This document shows, piece after piece, positions 19,261 through 28,071 of a stretch of 64,000 nt of DNA. Numbering within the stretch: the first letter of the stretch is position 1; each line of letters opens with the position of its first letter. The stretch is from NCBI GenBank assembly GCA_019931245.1, contig JAINDL010000057.1:1-64000 (forward strand), written 5' to 3'. Made by a program: the position numbers and the translations under genes. This DNA is from Bryobacteraceae bacterium CoA2 C42. GTDB lineage: Bacteria > Acidobacteriota > Terriglobia > Bryobacterales > Bryobacteraceae. Under the pieces are notes generated by a model. The model was not told where the DNA came from, made no database searches, and saw nothing but the letters and a program-made list of their open reading frames with translations.

Positions 19261-21375
19261 ATGACCCGCCGAACCTGTCTGGCTGTAACGGGCGCCGCTG
19301 TACTGCCGGCGCAGGAGCTTCCCTATCCGGGCGTTGTCTATCGCAACTATGCCCGCTGCCTGCCCGAGTATCTGAAGGGCCTGGCGACGGCGGCCTACAC
19401 CCGCCGCCTGGCCGCTATCCGGCAGTTGACCACCCCGGCCGCCATCGCCGCACGACAGCGCTGGGCGCGGGAGACGTTCTGGTCCCTGATCGGCGGCGAA
19501 CTGCCGAAGACGCCGCTCGCGGCGCGGTCGACCGGGGTGATCAAGCGCCCGGGTTACCGGATTGAGAAGGTGATTTATGACTCGCGGCCCGGCTTTCCGG
19601 TGACGGCCAATCTCTACGTCCCCGAGCCCGGCCCCGGGCCCTTTCCCGGGGTCCTGTTGCAGATGGGGCACAGCCCGCTCGGCAAGGCCTACGCCACCTA
19701 TCAGCGGTGCGCGCAGGGCCTGGTGCAGTTGGGCTTTGTGGTGCTGGCGTTTGATCCGCAGGGGCAGGGCGAACGGATCTACTACCCCGATGCCTCCGGC
19801 CGGCGCTCCCGGCTGCCGAGCGCCGACGACGAACATTCAACGGCCGGCTGGCAGATGCTGCTCACCGGCGATACCGCCACGCGCCTGCAGACCTGGGACG
19901 CGGTCCGCTCCCTCGACTACCTGCTCTCACTGCCCTATGTCGATCCGCGCCGCGTGGCCACCACCGGGCAATCGGGCGGCGCCACCGACTCGATGTTCCT
20001 GCTCGCCGTGGATGACCGGCTGAGTTGCGCCGCGCTGACGAGCGCCAACTCCGAGAACTTCGCCTGCAAAGAGTTCTCGGCGCCCGGCTCAACCGACGAC
20101 GCCGAGCAGAACCTGCTTAACGCTGCGCCGGCCGGCTTCGACCGCTGGGATACGCTCTACCCGTTCGCGCCCAAGCCTCTGCTGCTGACCGTGAGCGACA
20201 AGGATTTTCTTGGCACTTACAGCCCGCAGTACCTGCGGAGCGGCTGGGAGGAGTTCGGGCACCTGAAAAAGCTCTATAGCACTTTGGGACGAGCGGACCG
20301 GCTGGCGTGGGGCGGCACGGCGTTGCCGCATTCGCTCGAACTGGATACGCGCCTGCAGGTTTACAACTGGTTTCTCCGCTGGATGCAGCCCGGCTCCCGG
20401 CCCGTCACCGAAGAGCCGCCCACGCGGGTAGAGGCGCCCGAGACGCTCGAGTGCACCGCGGGCGGCGGGGTGATCGCCTCGCTTGGCTCCGAGACTCCGT
20501 TTACGCTGCAGCGCCGGAGTCGCCCCCCGCGGCGGCCGCGCCCGCTGGCTGAACTGCTGCAGATGGACGCTCCGGCGGCGGGTCCGTTTGCAATTCTGAA
20601 GACTTTTCCGGGCCGCGGCGTGACGATCGAGGCGGTGGAGGTGGCTTCGGCGCCGGCGGTGCATGTCCCGGCGTGGCTGTTTACGCCGCGGCCGCCGGTG
20701 GGTGGAGGGCTGGACCCGGTGATCGTACTGCTGCAGAACGGGGGACGGCGCACGGGCTGGCATGAGGATGAGCTGCACCAGACGCTGGCGCGGCGTGGCT
20801 TCGCCGTCCTCGTGCCGGACCTGCGCGGGGTGGGCGATCTGCTGCCGGAGATGGGGCCGGGCAATCCGCGCTACGTGCGCTGGCATAACGAGGAGGAGGC
20901 TTATGCATGGGCATCCCTGATGCTGGGGCGCAGCCTGCTGGGCCAGCGGGTGAGTGATCTGCTGGCGGTGGTGCGTGGATTGCAGCTCCACCCGGCGCAC
21001 CGGGACCGACCGGTAGTGGTGGCGGCGCAGGGGCAGTTTGCGGTGGCGGCGCTGTGCGCGGCGGCGCTCAGCCCGCGGATCGGGCGACTCTATCTGGCGG
21101 GCGGCGTGGTGAGCCTGGCGAGCGTGGCCGCGACCGAGAGCTACCGGCCCGCTCCCGCCGACATTGTCCCTGGCTGGCTGACGGCGACGGACCTGCCGGA
21201 GATTGCGGCGGGATTGGGCGATCGTCCGGTGACGCTGGCCGGCACGGTGGACGGGGCGGGACGCCGGATGGCGCCGGAGGCGGTGCGTGCGGCGTATGGG
21301 GCAGGCCGCCGGATCAGCGTGCTGCCGGAGGCGGCCTGGACGGAGGAGGCGCTGGCGGGGTTTGCGCGCGGGTAG
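19261..21375 (+). CDS. Secreted tandem alpha/beta-hydrolase (acetyl-xylan-esterase-like), second half degenerate
   Basis: A 704-residue protein with a short exported leader (MTRRTCLAVTGAAVLPAQ). The first hydrolase domain (residues ~95-400) has the nucleophile elbow TTGQSGGAT (Ser238), the strand VLAFDPQGQGERI and a C-terminal LPHSLELDTR that carries the likely catalytic His. The second half (about 440-700) repeats the fold (VPAWLFTPRPPVGGG, VLVPDLRGVGDLLPE) but its elbow reads VAAQGQFAV: the nucleophilic Ser is missing. It likely deacetylates plant polymer esters; the second half may bind rather than cut. Confidence 0.82.
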   Translation: MTRRTCLAVTGAAVLPAQELPYPGVVYRNYARCLPEYLKGLATAAYTRRLAAIRQLTTPAAIAARQRWARETFWSLIGGELPKTPLAARSTGVIKRPGYRIEKVIYDSRPGFPVTANLYVPEPGPGPFPGVLLQMGHSPLGKAYATYQRCAQGLVQLGFVVLAFDPQGQGERIYYPDASGRRSRLPSADDEHSTAGWQMLLTGDTATRLQTWDAVRSLDYLLSLPYVDPRRVATTGQSGGATDSMFLLAVDDRLSCAALTSANSENFACKEFSAPGSTDDAEQNLLNAAPAGFDRWDTLYPFAPKPLLLTVSDKDFLGTYSPQYLRSGWEEFGHLKKLYSTLGRADRLAWGGTALPHSLELDTRLQVYNWFLRWMQPGSRPVTEEPPTRVEAPETLECTAGGGVIASLGSETPFTLQRRSRPPRRPRPLAELLQMDAPAAGPFAILKTFPGRGVTIEAVEVASAPAVHVPAWLFTPRPPVGGGLDPVIVLLQNGGRRTGWHEDELHQTLARRGFAVLVPDLRGVGDLLPEMGPGNPRYVRWHNEEEAYAWASLMLGRSLLGQRVSDLLAVVRGLQLHPAHRDRPVVVAAQGQFAVAALCAAALSPRIGRLYLAGGVVSLASVAATESYRPAPADIVPGWLTATDLPEIAAGLGDRPVTLAGTVDGAGRRMAPEAVRAAYGAGRRISVLPEAAWTEEALAGFARG

Positions 21376-21622
21376 CTTGGGGCGGGAGCCCGGATGGGGG
21401 AGGCTCCTGCCGCGGGTGGCGAGGGCGGGGAGCGGGGCGGGACACCTGGTGGCACCGATTCCACGTGGCCCGGAGGAACGCCTGGACCGACCGGGGCCGT
21501 ACGGCGCTTTTGCTGGCTCCGCGGTGGGTTCTGGGCGGCGGGAGGGCGTCCTCGCGGTGCGGGCGCGGTGGGCACCCGAAAAATGCCGCCGAACTTTTTC
21601 GCTGCGGCTGCGTATCTTTGCC
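21376..21622. other. Intergenic gap, nothing recognisable
   Basis: This 247-base, very GC-rich stretch separates the esterase stop from the lipoprotein gene. The overlapping open frames here have the composition of high-GC noise. I see no repeat, RNA or hairpin that stands out; a promoter for the next gene must be near its end but has no clear hexamers. Confidence 0.5.
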
Positions 21623-22552
21623 ATGCGACTCCTGCCCCTTCTCCCCTTAGCGCTGCTCCTGTCCGGCTGCGGTGCCGGCTCGCTCTTGAATAGCAGCCGC
21701 GAGTATGAGGATTTCTCCTTCGATTTCCCGCTGCGGTCCGGCGGCCGGATTACCCTCGAAACCTACAACGGGTCCGTGGAGGTCACGGCGTGGGATCAGG
21801 AAAAGATTGAGATCCGAGGCCGCAAACACGCGGCTACCAAAGGGCTGCTGGCCGAGGTGCGGGTGGAGGCGAATGCCCTGGGGCCGGATGCGGTCGCCAT
21901 CCGGGTCGTGCCGCCGGTGCCGCGGGGCAATTCCGGCGCGCGGTTTACTCTCCGGGTACCGCGCCGGACCACGGTTGAGCGGATCGTCAGCGCCAACGGC
22001 GCGATCCGGATGGACGGGTTGGAGGGACCAGGCATGCTGCGGACCTCGAACGGACGGATTGCGGTGGGGCGGCATCAGGGAAAGCTCGAACTGACAACCT
22101 CGAACGGTGCTATCGATCTCGGCTCGGTGACGGGGACTGTGATCGCCCGAACTGCGAACGGGCGGGTGAACGTCGATGAGCTCACGGGAGGCCTCGACGC
22201 GGCTACCTCGAACGGCTCGATTGCGGCCAAGCTGCTTGATGCGCCGCCGGAGGGGCCGCTGCGGTTCTTAACCACCAACGGAAGCGTTGATGTCAGACTG
22301 CTGCGGGCACCCCGCGGCGATCTTCGCGTGCGGAGCAGCAATGGTGCGGTGACGCTGCGGATGCCGGCCGGAAGCGATGCCCGGTTGTCGCTAAACACCT
22401 CGAATGCGACCGTCCGCAACGAGTTCCCGCTCTCCGGGAGCGAGGGCATCTCCACCAAAACGCGTGTGGAGGGGAAAATTGGCAACGGCGGGCCGCTGCT
22501 GGACATCTCTACAGACAACGCGACGATTGGGCTGTTCCGGTCCATCCTCTAA
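21623..22552 (+). CDS. Lipoprotein with DUF4097-type beta-helix domain
   Basis: The ORF track starts too early; the ATG at 21623 gives MRLLPLLPLALLLSGCG, a signal peptide with lipobox LLSGC. The rest is a DUF4097 (putative adhesin) beta-roll made of repeats of about 20 residues around (T/S)(A/S)NG: IVSANGAIRM, LRTSNGRIAV, LTTSNGAIDL, ARTANGRVNV, AATSNGSIAA and so on. The family lies outside the cell or in the periplasm; function is unknown. No strong ribosome-binding site is visible. Confidence 0.87.
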   Translation: MRLLPLLPLALLLSGCGAGSLLNSSREYEDFSFDFPLRSGGRITLETYNGSVEVTAWDQEKIEIRGRKHAATKGLLAEVRVEANALGPDAVAIRVVPPVPRGNSGARFTLRVPRRTTVERIVSANGAIRMDGLEGPGMLRTSNGRIAVGRHQGKLELTTSNGAIDLGSVTGTVIARTANGRVNVDELTGGLDAATSNGSIAAKLLDAPPEGPLRFLTTNGSVDVRLLRAPRGDLRVRSSNGAVTLRMPAGSDARLSLNTSNATVRNEFPLSGSEGISTKTRVEGKIGNGGPLLDISTDNATIGLFRSIL

Positions 22553-22563
22553 ACGGGCGATGG

Positions 22564-22592
22564 TTGCCGACCGGTCCATTTTCCATTACACT
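22564..22592 (+). promoter_or_regulatory. Candidate sigma-70 promoter of the small cysteine protein
   Basis: TTGCCG (22564-22569) and TACACT (22587-22592) are 17 bases apart, about 60 bases before the gene. The spacing and the TACACT hexamer are the same as in the aromatic attenuator promoter at 50.2 kb. Confidence 0.5.
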
Positions 22593-22653
22593 CAATTTGG
22601 GTGATTCGGTAACCCGATCCGGCGCCCAACAATCCAGGGAGGATTATCCAGTT

Positions 22654-22950
22654 ATGAAAAAGTTTGCTCTGTGTTTGGCTCTTTGCTCGGTGGCTGCTTT
22701 CGCGGACACCTGGAAGGGCACCGTTTCCGACGCCAAGTGCGGCGCCAAGCACGCTGATGCTTCCGAGAAGTCGATGGGCTGCGTGAAGGGCTGCGTGAAG
22801 GGTGGTTCCGCCCCTGTGTTCGTGACCGAGGACGGCAAAGTGGTTCCGATCCACAACGCCGACTCCGTGAAAGATCACCTCGGCCACAAGGTCACCATCA
22901 CCGGTAAGTTGAAGGACGGCTCCGTTCACATCGACTCGGTGAAGATGTAA
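22654..22950 (+). CDS. Small secreted protein with three conserved-type cysteines
   Basis: The true start is the ATG at 22654 (MKKFALCLALCSVAAFA), preceded by AGGGAGG; the track's start is upstream. The mature ~80 residues contain KCGAKHADASEKSMGCVKGCVKGG with a Cys-His-Cys-Cys cluster and then a small beta domain (VFVTEDGKVVPIHN, KVTITGKLKDGSV). The pattern is common in Acidobacteriota and could bind metal or heme-like ligand, but this is a guess. Confidence 0.85.
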   Translation: MKKFALCLALCSVAAFADTWKGTVSDAKCGAKHADASEKSMGCVKGCVKGGSAPVFVTEDGKVVPIHNADSVKDHLGHKVTITGKLKDGSVHIDSVKM

Positions 22951-22971
22951 TTCTCCCCGGGGCGCGGCGGG

Positions 22972-24009
22972 CTACTGCAGCTTGCCGCGCCCCGCAACTT
23001 CCCAAGTCTCCACCACTTCCTCTCCCCGTACCCCGTAAATTCTCTCCTCCATGTTGACGCTCACGCAGACGTGATTCATCAACACCCTGGCCCGGTCTCC
23101 CACTTTAAAATTTGCTCCGTTGCGCTTGATGTAGCCGTGTTCTTCGTTCATTTTGAAGAAGAAGGCCTCCGGGCTGCCGAGAACTTCGCCGTAGCCGCCG
23201 GCGGCGGTCTGGTCACTCGTGAAGGTCTTTGAGCCGCCATCGATGATCATTTGATCGTCTACGCTTGTAGAAACAACGGTGCACAGAATACTGGCCGCGC
23301 AGTCTTCCCGGCCGCAGGCGCCACTGGCGATGGTATTGCGGTCGTTAAAGATGTAGGTGCCGGGGCGCATCTCGTTCATGCCCTGGACCAGATGGGACTG
23401 CCACATGGTGGGGGTGGAGCCGCCGCTGACGAGTTCGAATTCGATACCGGCAGCGGCCGCTTCGCGCAGCACCTGCTGAACCAGATTCGACACCTGTAAG
23501 AGTCCGGCGGGGTCGTTCGATTTCAGATGGCCGGGGTAGAAGGCGAGACCCCGGACGTTTTTGCCGATGCGCTTGGCGAGGGGGACGACCTCTTCGGGCC
23601 GAACGCCTACGCGGCCGAGGCCGGCGTCCATTTCGATCAAAAATTCTACTCCGGTAGGAATAAGGGGTTCGGCGACCTCATAGCTATCGACCGAGACGGT
23701 AAGGCGCGTCTTTTTGGCGACTTCGGCGACGCGGGGCCACTTTTTGGGGCCGTAGAGGGGGTAGGCGATGAGAAGATCCTCGACGCCGGAGGCGAGCATG
23801 ACTTCGGCTTCGCTGACTTTGGCGACGGTGAGTCCGGCGGCGCCGAGGTCGAGTTGGAGGCGGCCGAGGGCGGGAATCTTGTGGGTTTTGGTGTGTGGCC
23901 GGAGGCGGATGCCATGGGAGGCGGCATATTCCGACATTCGTCGGAGATTGCGCTCCATGATGTCCAGGTCGATCACGAGAGCGGGGGTATCGAGTTCAGA
24001 GATGTGCAT
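22972..24009 (-). CDS. D-threonine-aldolase / D-serine-dehydratase-like PLP enzyme (DSD1 family)
   Basis: A fold-type III PLP enzyme of 345 residues. RPHTKTHK near residues 37-44 carries the Schiff-base lysine (Lys41 likely). ELVSGGSTPT binds phosphate, and the C-terminal domain has the metal-binding NHVCVSV His-x-Cys. It could cleave D-threonine/D-allo-threonine to glycine and acetaldehyde, or dehydrate D-serine. The stop of the upstream secreted gene overlaps its start by one base. Substrate is not decided by sequence. Confidence 0.9.
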   Translation of the reverse strand: MHISELDTPALVIDLDIMERNLRRMSEYAASHGIRLRPHTKTHKIPALGRLQLDLGAAGLTVAKVSEAEVMLASGVEDLLIAYPLYGPKKWPRVAEVAKKTRLTVSVDSYEVAEPLIPTGVEFLIEMDAGLGRVGVRPEEVVPLAKRIGKNVRGLAFYPGHLKSNDPAGLLQVSNLVQQVLREAAAAGIEFELVSGGSTPTMWQSHLVQGMNEMRPGTYIFNDRNTIASGACGREDCAASILCTVVSTSVDDQMIIDGGSKTFTSDQTAAGGYGEVLGSPEAFFFKMNEEHGYIKRNGANFKVGDRARVLMNHVCVSVNMEERIYGVRGEEVVETWEVAGRGKLQ

Positions 24010-24647
24010 CAGTTTTTAAATCGTACCGCGAACTTGCCGGCGGGTCCGCGGTAGAAGAGTTCGAGGTCTTTGGCTTTTTGCTTGCCGTCGAAGCCGAAGT
24101 AGAGGAGGCCGCTGACGGGTTGGAGGCTTTTGCCTTCGGGGAGCACTTTTTCTTTCAACACTTTAAGGACGGGGTCTTCTTTGGTGTCGGTCATGCCTTT
24201 GCTTTCTACCGTTGTGCCGCCGCCGGCGCCGCCGCCGCCGACCATGCCGCCGTTACCGAGCGGAATGCCGCCGAGGCGGGGGCCGGTGGGGTTGTTGCCG
24301 ACATAGGTGCCGCCGCCGCCGGGCGCCTGGCCGAGGACGAGGGCGCCGCGGCCGGCGAGTTGGGCGGGGTGGAAGGGGGGAGAGCGTTGGGCGTCGCGCG
24401 TTGAGAAGAGCTGGAACTGTTCGCGTTGGATGTCGAGGGGTTCTTCGCCGAGGGGGGTGACGGTGAGGTCGACGACGATGATGGCGCCGTCGAAGTCGCT
24501 GCCGAGGAGGCGCTTGATGTCGGCGCGGTCGGGGTAGACGGTGGCTTTGATCTGGATGCGGTCATCTTCGTAGACGCCGGCGGGGAACTTCTTTTCCGCC
24601 GCGAGCAAGCCGACCGCGAGCGCGAGTGGCACAAGTTTCAGCCGCAT
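24009..24647 (-). CDS. Secreted acidobacterial protein with Gly-rich centre
   Basis: A 212-residue protein with a signal peptide (LKLVPLALAVGLLAAEK). A beta-rich domain (residues ~20-100: GVYEDDRIQIKATVYPDR, IIVVDLTVTPLGEEPLDIQ, FQLFSTRD) precedes a glycine-rich, flexible stretch (about 108-150) and a final SGLLYFGFDGKQKAKDLELFY strand. Proteins with this SGLLYF... ending are known from Acidobacteriota but have no assigned role. Its start codon overlaps the start of the divergent gene at 24646, and it is coupled to the DSD1-type gene. Confidence 0.75.
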   Translation of the reverse strand: MRLKLVPLALAVGLLAAEKKFPAGVYEDDRIQIKATVYPDRADIKRLLGSDFDGAIIVVDLTVTPLGEEPLDIQREQFQLFSTRDAQRSPPFHPAQLAGRGALVLGQAPGGGGTYVGNNPTGPRLGGIPLGNGGMVGGGGAGGGTTVESKGMTDTKEDPVLKVLKEKVLPEGKSLQPVSGLLYFGFDGKQKAKDLELFYRGPAGKFAVRFKN

Positions 24648-24987
24648 GCCGCAATTATACGCTCAAACTTCGGCGGTGGCCGCCGAGAAGGTTTTGGTGA
24701 CCGCCTTTTTGCAGGACGCCAATTCGATCCTCGAGACCGCGCAGTATAGCGGTGAGGGCACGAACTGGACGATTCTGACCGGTGGACCCGGGGGAGTCCG
24801 AATGATCGCCGACTCGGACTGGCCGCTCGACTCGCTGCAGGTGCATACCGGCGCGGCGGCGGCCTACCGGATCCACCGGCGGGGCGGGGCAGTGATGGTG
24901 GAGGGGCGGTCGGCGCATCAGGCGCTGGCGGTGCGGTCGACTCCTCCGGCGCAGGTGGCGCGCTTTATGTTGGGCGCGCGGGGGTAG
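24646..24987 (+). CDS. Small uncharacterised protein
   Basis: Up to 113 residues; the true start is uncertain (ATG at 24646 overlaps a divergent start codon, in-frame GTG/TTG codons lie inside). The body reads like a real small domain: GTNWTILTGGPGGVRMIADSDWPLDSLQ, AAYRIHRRGGAVMVEGRS. I recall similar short acidobacterial proteins without function. No membrane or signal segment. Confidence 0.6.
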   Translation: MPQLYAQTSAVAAEKVLVTAFLQDANSILETAQYSGEGTNWTILTGGPGGVRMIADSDWPLDSLQVHTGAAAAYRIHRRGGAVMVEGRSAHQALAVRSTPPAQVARFMLGARG

Positions 24988-25036
24988 GCCATAGGTTTTA
25001 CGTCAGGGTCGGGCGTAAGACGATAGAATATTGGCC

Positions 25037-26401
25037 ATGATGCAGCGCATGGCATTGGCAGTCGCGGGAGGCCTGTGGGCCGCCTCCGGTCTTTGGGCAC
25101 AGTTGGCGACGGGGCCGACGGTGCGGTTCAACACTTCGCTGGGAGAGATTGATGTTCTCCTGCTGCCCGGTTCGGCGCCGGCCACGGTGCAGAATTTTCT
25201 GAACTATGTGCGGCGGGGGACGTATAACAATTCGATCTTTCATCGCTCCGTGCCCGGTTTCATCATTCAGGGCGGCGGCTTTACGTTCTCGAGTGGCACT
25301 TTCCGGGCGTTGGCGGCCGACCCTCCCGTGCGGAACGAGTTCCGCACCTCCAACTCGCGCGGCACGATCGCCATGGCCAAGCTGGGCAACAACCCGAACA
25401 GCGCCACCAACCAGTGGTTCTTCAACCTGGCCAATAACGCTTCGAACCTGGACAATCAGAACGGCGGTTTTACCGTGTTCGGGCGCATCACGAATGGCCT
25501 CGCCAACATGGACCGCATTGCGGCGACCCCGGTTTTCCGCTTGAATTCGGCCGAGTTGACCGACATTCCGCTGCTGAACTTCCGTTCGGGCCAGACGGTG
25601 ACGGAGTCAAACGTGGTCTTCGTGCGTTCGATCACCATTCTCGATGAGACGCCGGTGCCGGAGATTTCGCCCAATGGCGTGATTTCGGCCGGGAACTTTG
25701 GCGGGATGCCGTTTGCCGCCCCGGGCTCCTACATTGAGATCTACGGCAACAACCTGGCTGGCGACGTCAGCCGCGGCTGGAACACGGCCGACTTTGCCGC
25801 CGGGGCCGCGCCGCAGACGCTTGAAAACGTCCGGGTGACGGCGGGTGGGCAGCTGGCGTTTGTGAACTTCGTGAGCAAGAACCAGATCAACGTGCAACTG
25901 CCGGCGAGTCTGCCGGTGGGAGGCAATGTGGATATTGTGGTGACGAACCGGAACGAGCAGAGCGCGGCTTACTCGCTACCGGTGCGGGCGCTGGCGCCAG
26001 GGTTGCTCGCGCCGGCGAGCTTCAAGGTGGGCGATAAGCAGTTCGTGGCTACCGTGCGCTCGACCGATGGCAGCTTTGTGACGGCTGCGGCGCCGGCGAA
26101 GCCGGGTGAACTGTTATTGTTCTACGGCGTGGGCTTCGGGCCGGTGAATCCGGCGACGGTGCCGATTGCGGGGCGCGTGGTGGAGGTGGCGGCAACGGTG
26201 ACGGCGCCGGTGGTGTTTGAGTTCGGCGCGGAGAAGGCCGAGGTGATCTACGCTGGCCTGGCGGGGGGGCTGGTGGGGGTCTACCAGTTCAACGTGCGGG
26301 TTCCGGCGGGGGTGCCCGACGGGGATACCGTGCTGAAGGTGAGCGTCAACGGCGAGGCGACGGGGCAGAACCTGTTTATTCCGGTGCGGGCGGGCAACTA
26401 A
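25037..26401 (+). CDS. Secreted cyclophilin (peptidyl-prolyl isomerase) fused to a TIGR03437 domain
   Basis: After a signal peptide (MALAVAGGLWAASGLWAQ) comes a cyclophilin domain, residues ~27-205, with the active-site segments IFHRSVPGFIIQGG, GTIAMAK, NQWFFNL and GFTVFGRI. The rest (about 220-454) is the Solibacter-type C-terminal domain: GNFGGMPFAAPGSYIEIYGNNL, VNFVSKNQINVQLPASLPVG, LLFYGVGFGPVNPATVPIAG, GVYQFNVRVPAGVPDG. It would assist protein folding outside the membrane. The ATG at 25037 (or 25040) is preferred to the track's TTG. Confidence 0.9.
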   Translation: MMQRMALAVAGGLWAASGLWAQLATGPTVRFNTSLGEIDVLLLPGSAPATVQNFLNYVRRGTYNNSIFHRSVPGFIIQGGGFTFSSGTFRALAADPPVRNEFRTSNSRGTIAMAKLGNNPNSATNQWFFNLANNASNLDNQNGGFTVFGRITNGLANMDRIAATPVFRLNSAELTDIPLLNFRSGQTVTESNVVFVRSITILDETPVPEISPNGVISAGNFGGMPFAAPGSYIEIYGNNLAGDVSRGWNTADFAAGAAPQTLENVRVTAGGQLAFVNFVSKNQINVQLPASLPVGGNVDIVVTNRNEQSAAYSLPVRALAPGLLAPASFKVGDKQFVATVRSTDGSFVTAAAPAKPGELLLFYGVGFGPVNPATVPIAGRVVEVAATVTAPVVFEFGAEKAEVIYAGLAGGLVGVYQFNVRVPAGVPDGDTVLKVSVNGEATGQNLFIPVRAGN

Positions 26402-26620
26402 GCCTCGAGCGGCTGGGCTCCGGGCGGATGGATGCCGTCCGGGTCCGCCGCCGGCGCGCGCTACCCCTTGCGGTGGGCGACAACGCTGTCTTTCGTGGGT
26501 TCGGGTGCGGGTGCTGCCCGGCGTCGCGGCTATTCGGTGCCGGGTGGCGGGGGAGGGAGGAGCACCTGCGGCTGAGGCGGTGGGGTTCGTGCGTTCCTGG
26601 CCGTGCCGGCCGTTCCCTGA

Positions 26621-28018
26621 TCAGGGCTGTTTAGCCGGGGGCGGCGGGGGCGGCGGGGGCGGCGGAGCGTCCTGGTCTGTGACGCGCCGCCAGCCGCCCT
26701 TTTTGGCGGGGGCGGCTGTTGCGGGTGCGGGGGTGGTTGCGGGTGCTGGTTCGGTTGCGGGCGCCGGGGTGTCGGCGGCATCGGCGCGGCGCCAGCCGCC
26801 GCCACTCGCGGGGGCGGGGGCCGGAGCGGGGGCTTCGGACGCGCCAACGGCCGGATTCGGCCCGCGTCCGCCGCCGGAGCCGTCGCCGACCGGGCGGCGG
26901 CGCAGGGCGGGACGTTCGGGGTCGGTGGCGCTGGCGGCAGGCTCTGGTTTGGCCTCCGAGATCACTGTCACATTGGGGTCGCTGTCGTTTGAGGCCGGGG
27001 CGAGATAGTTCTGACGGTAGCGCAGTTCGGCATCGGGGTAGCGGCGGGCGCCGTTGCCTGCCAAGGAGACCTGGAGCCGTCGCTGCTGCCCTTGGCGGGC
27101 TCCCGCCGGAAGGTTGAAGTAGAGAGCGTAGCGCTGCCGTAGCCGGGCGACGGTCGTTTCGAGCGCCGAGGCGCCATCGACGGCCATGCTGTCCCCGCCC
27201 GAGGCCCGGGCGATCTCGGCGGTCCCGGCCGAGGAGAGGCGTCCGAGGCTGATGCCGCCGCCCCCGCCGCCGGGATAGCCGCCCCCGCCGAGAACAATGG
27301 TCCCCAGACCGCCCCAGCCGCCGCCGCCCCGCCGCCGTCCGGAGGGCGGATAGCCGCCGCCCCCGCCCGGGGGATAGCCGCGCATCGCGTTGGGAGCCAG
27401 CAGAGCGCTCATCACCGCATCGGCGTCGATCAGCGCCTGGCCAACGCCTTCGTCGTCGCGGCCGAACTCGGTCTGATCGTCGGTAAGGATGATAATAGCG
27501 CGGCGGGCGTCTTTGCGGGCGTGGCGCTGCATGTAGGAGGCCGCGTCGAGCATGCCGCGGGTGATGTCGGTACCGCCGTTGAAGCGTTCGCGATCGAGGA
27601 CGAGGTCGAACTGGCGGTAGACGTTGTCGCCGATGGGGGTGAAGGGCAGGCGGGTCCGGGTCTGCCGGTCAAAGACCATGATGGCGAGGCGATCCTCTTC
27701 GCTCAGGCTGTCGAGGGCGGACTGCGCGGCGCGGGCGATCCGTTCGACATGGGGGCGCATGCTGCCGCTGACATCGAGGAGAAACAGGATGTCGATCGGC
27801 ATCTTCTCGCTGGCGAAGTTGACGATCGGCAGCTCTTTGCCGTTCTCGCGCAGCGTGAAATCCTCTTTCTGCAGATAGGCTACCGGCCGGGAGGTCCGGT
27901 CGAGGACTTGAACGTCGATCCGCACCAGGGAGACATCGCTGCGGAAGACCGGGAGGTCGCCGTCCTGGGCGAAGAGGGCGGCCGGGGCCAAGGCGGTCAG
28001 CAAGAGGGTTCGTAGCAT
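26621..28018 (-). CDS. Secreted VWFA-domain protein with Gly- and Pro-rich tails
   Basis: The ORF track extends far upstream by chance; ATG at 28018 gives MLRTLLLTALAPAALFAQ, with AGGAG eight bases before it. It has the acidobacterial opening FRSDVSLVRIDVQVLDRTSRPVAYLQKEDF, the VWFA MIDAS motif LLDVSGSM near residue 85 and AIIILTDDQTEFG. A Gly-rich insert (about 225-275), the closing YALYFNLP segment and a Pro/Ala-rich tail with a run of prolines follow. The perfect DxSxS MIDAS suggests metal-dependent binding. Confidence 0.88.
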   Translation of the reverse strand: MLRTLLLTALAPAALFAQDGDLPVFRSDVSLVRIDVQVLDRTSRPVAYLQKEDFTLRENGKELPIVNFASEKMPIDILFLLDVSGSMRPHVERIARAAQSALDSLSEEDRLAIMVFDRQTRTRLPFTPIGDNVYRQFDLVLDRERFNGGTDITRGMLDAASYMQRHARKDARRAIIILTDDQTEFGRDDEGVGQALIDADAVMSALLAPNAMRGYPPGGGGGYPPSGRRRGGGGWGGLGTIVLGGGGYPGGGGGGISLGRLSSAGTAEIARASGGDSMAVDGASALETTVARLRQRYALYFNLPAGARQGQQRRLQVSLAGNGARRYPDAELRYRQNYLAPASNDSDPNVTVISEAKPEPAASATDPERPALRRRPVGDGSGGGRGPNPAVGASEAPAPAPAPASGGGWRRADAADTPAPATEPAPATTPAPATAAPAKKGGWRRVTDQDAPPPPPPPPPPAKQP

Positions 28019-28071
28019 AGGGCGCTCCTGCAGGGGAGACGTAAGCCTTGTCCCCGGCGTTCCGAAAGTTT

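Noticed and set aside
20089-21624. 511-residue minus-strand ORF
   Set aside because: Shadow of the tandem esterase; Arg/Pro/His-rich noise without domains.
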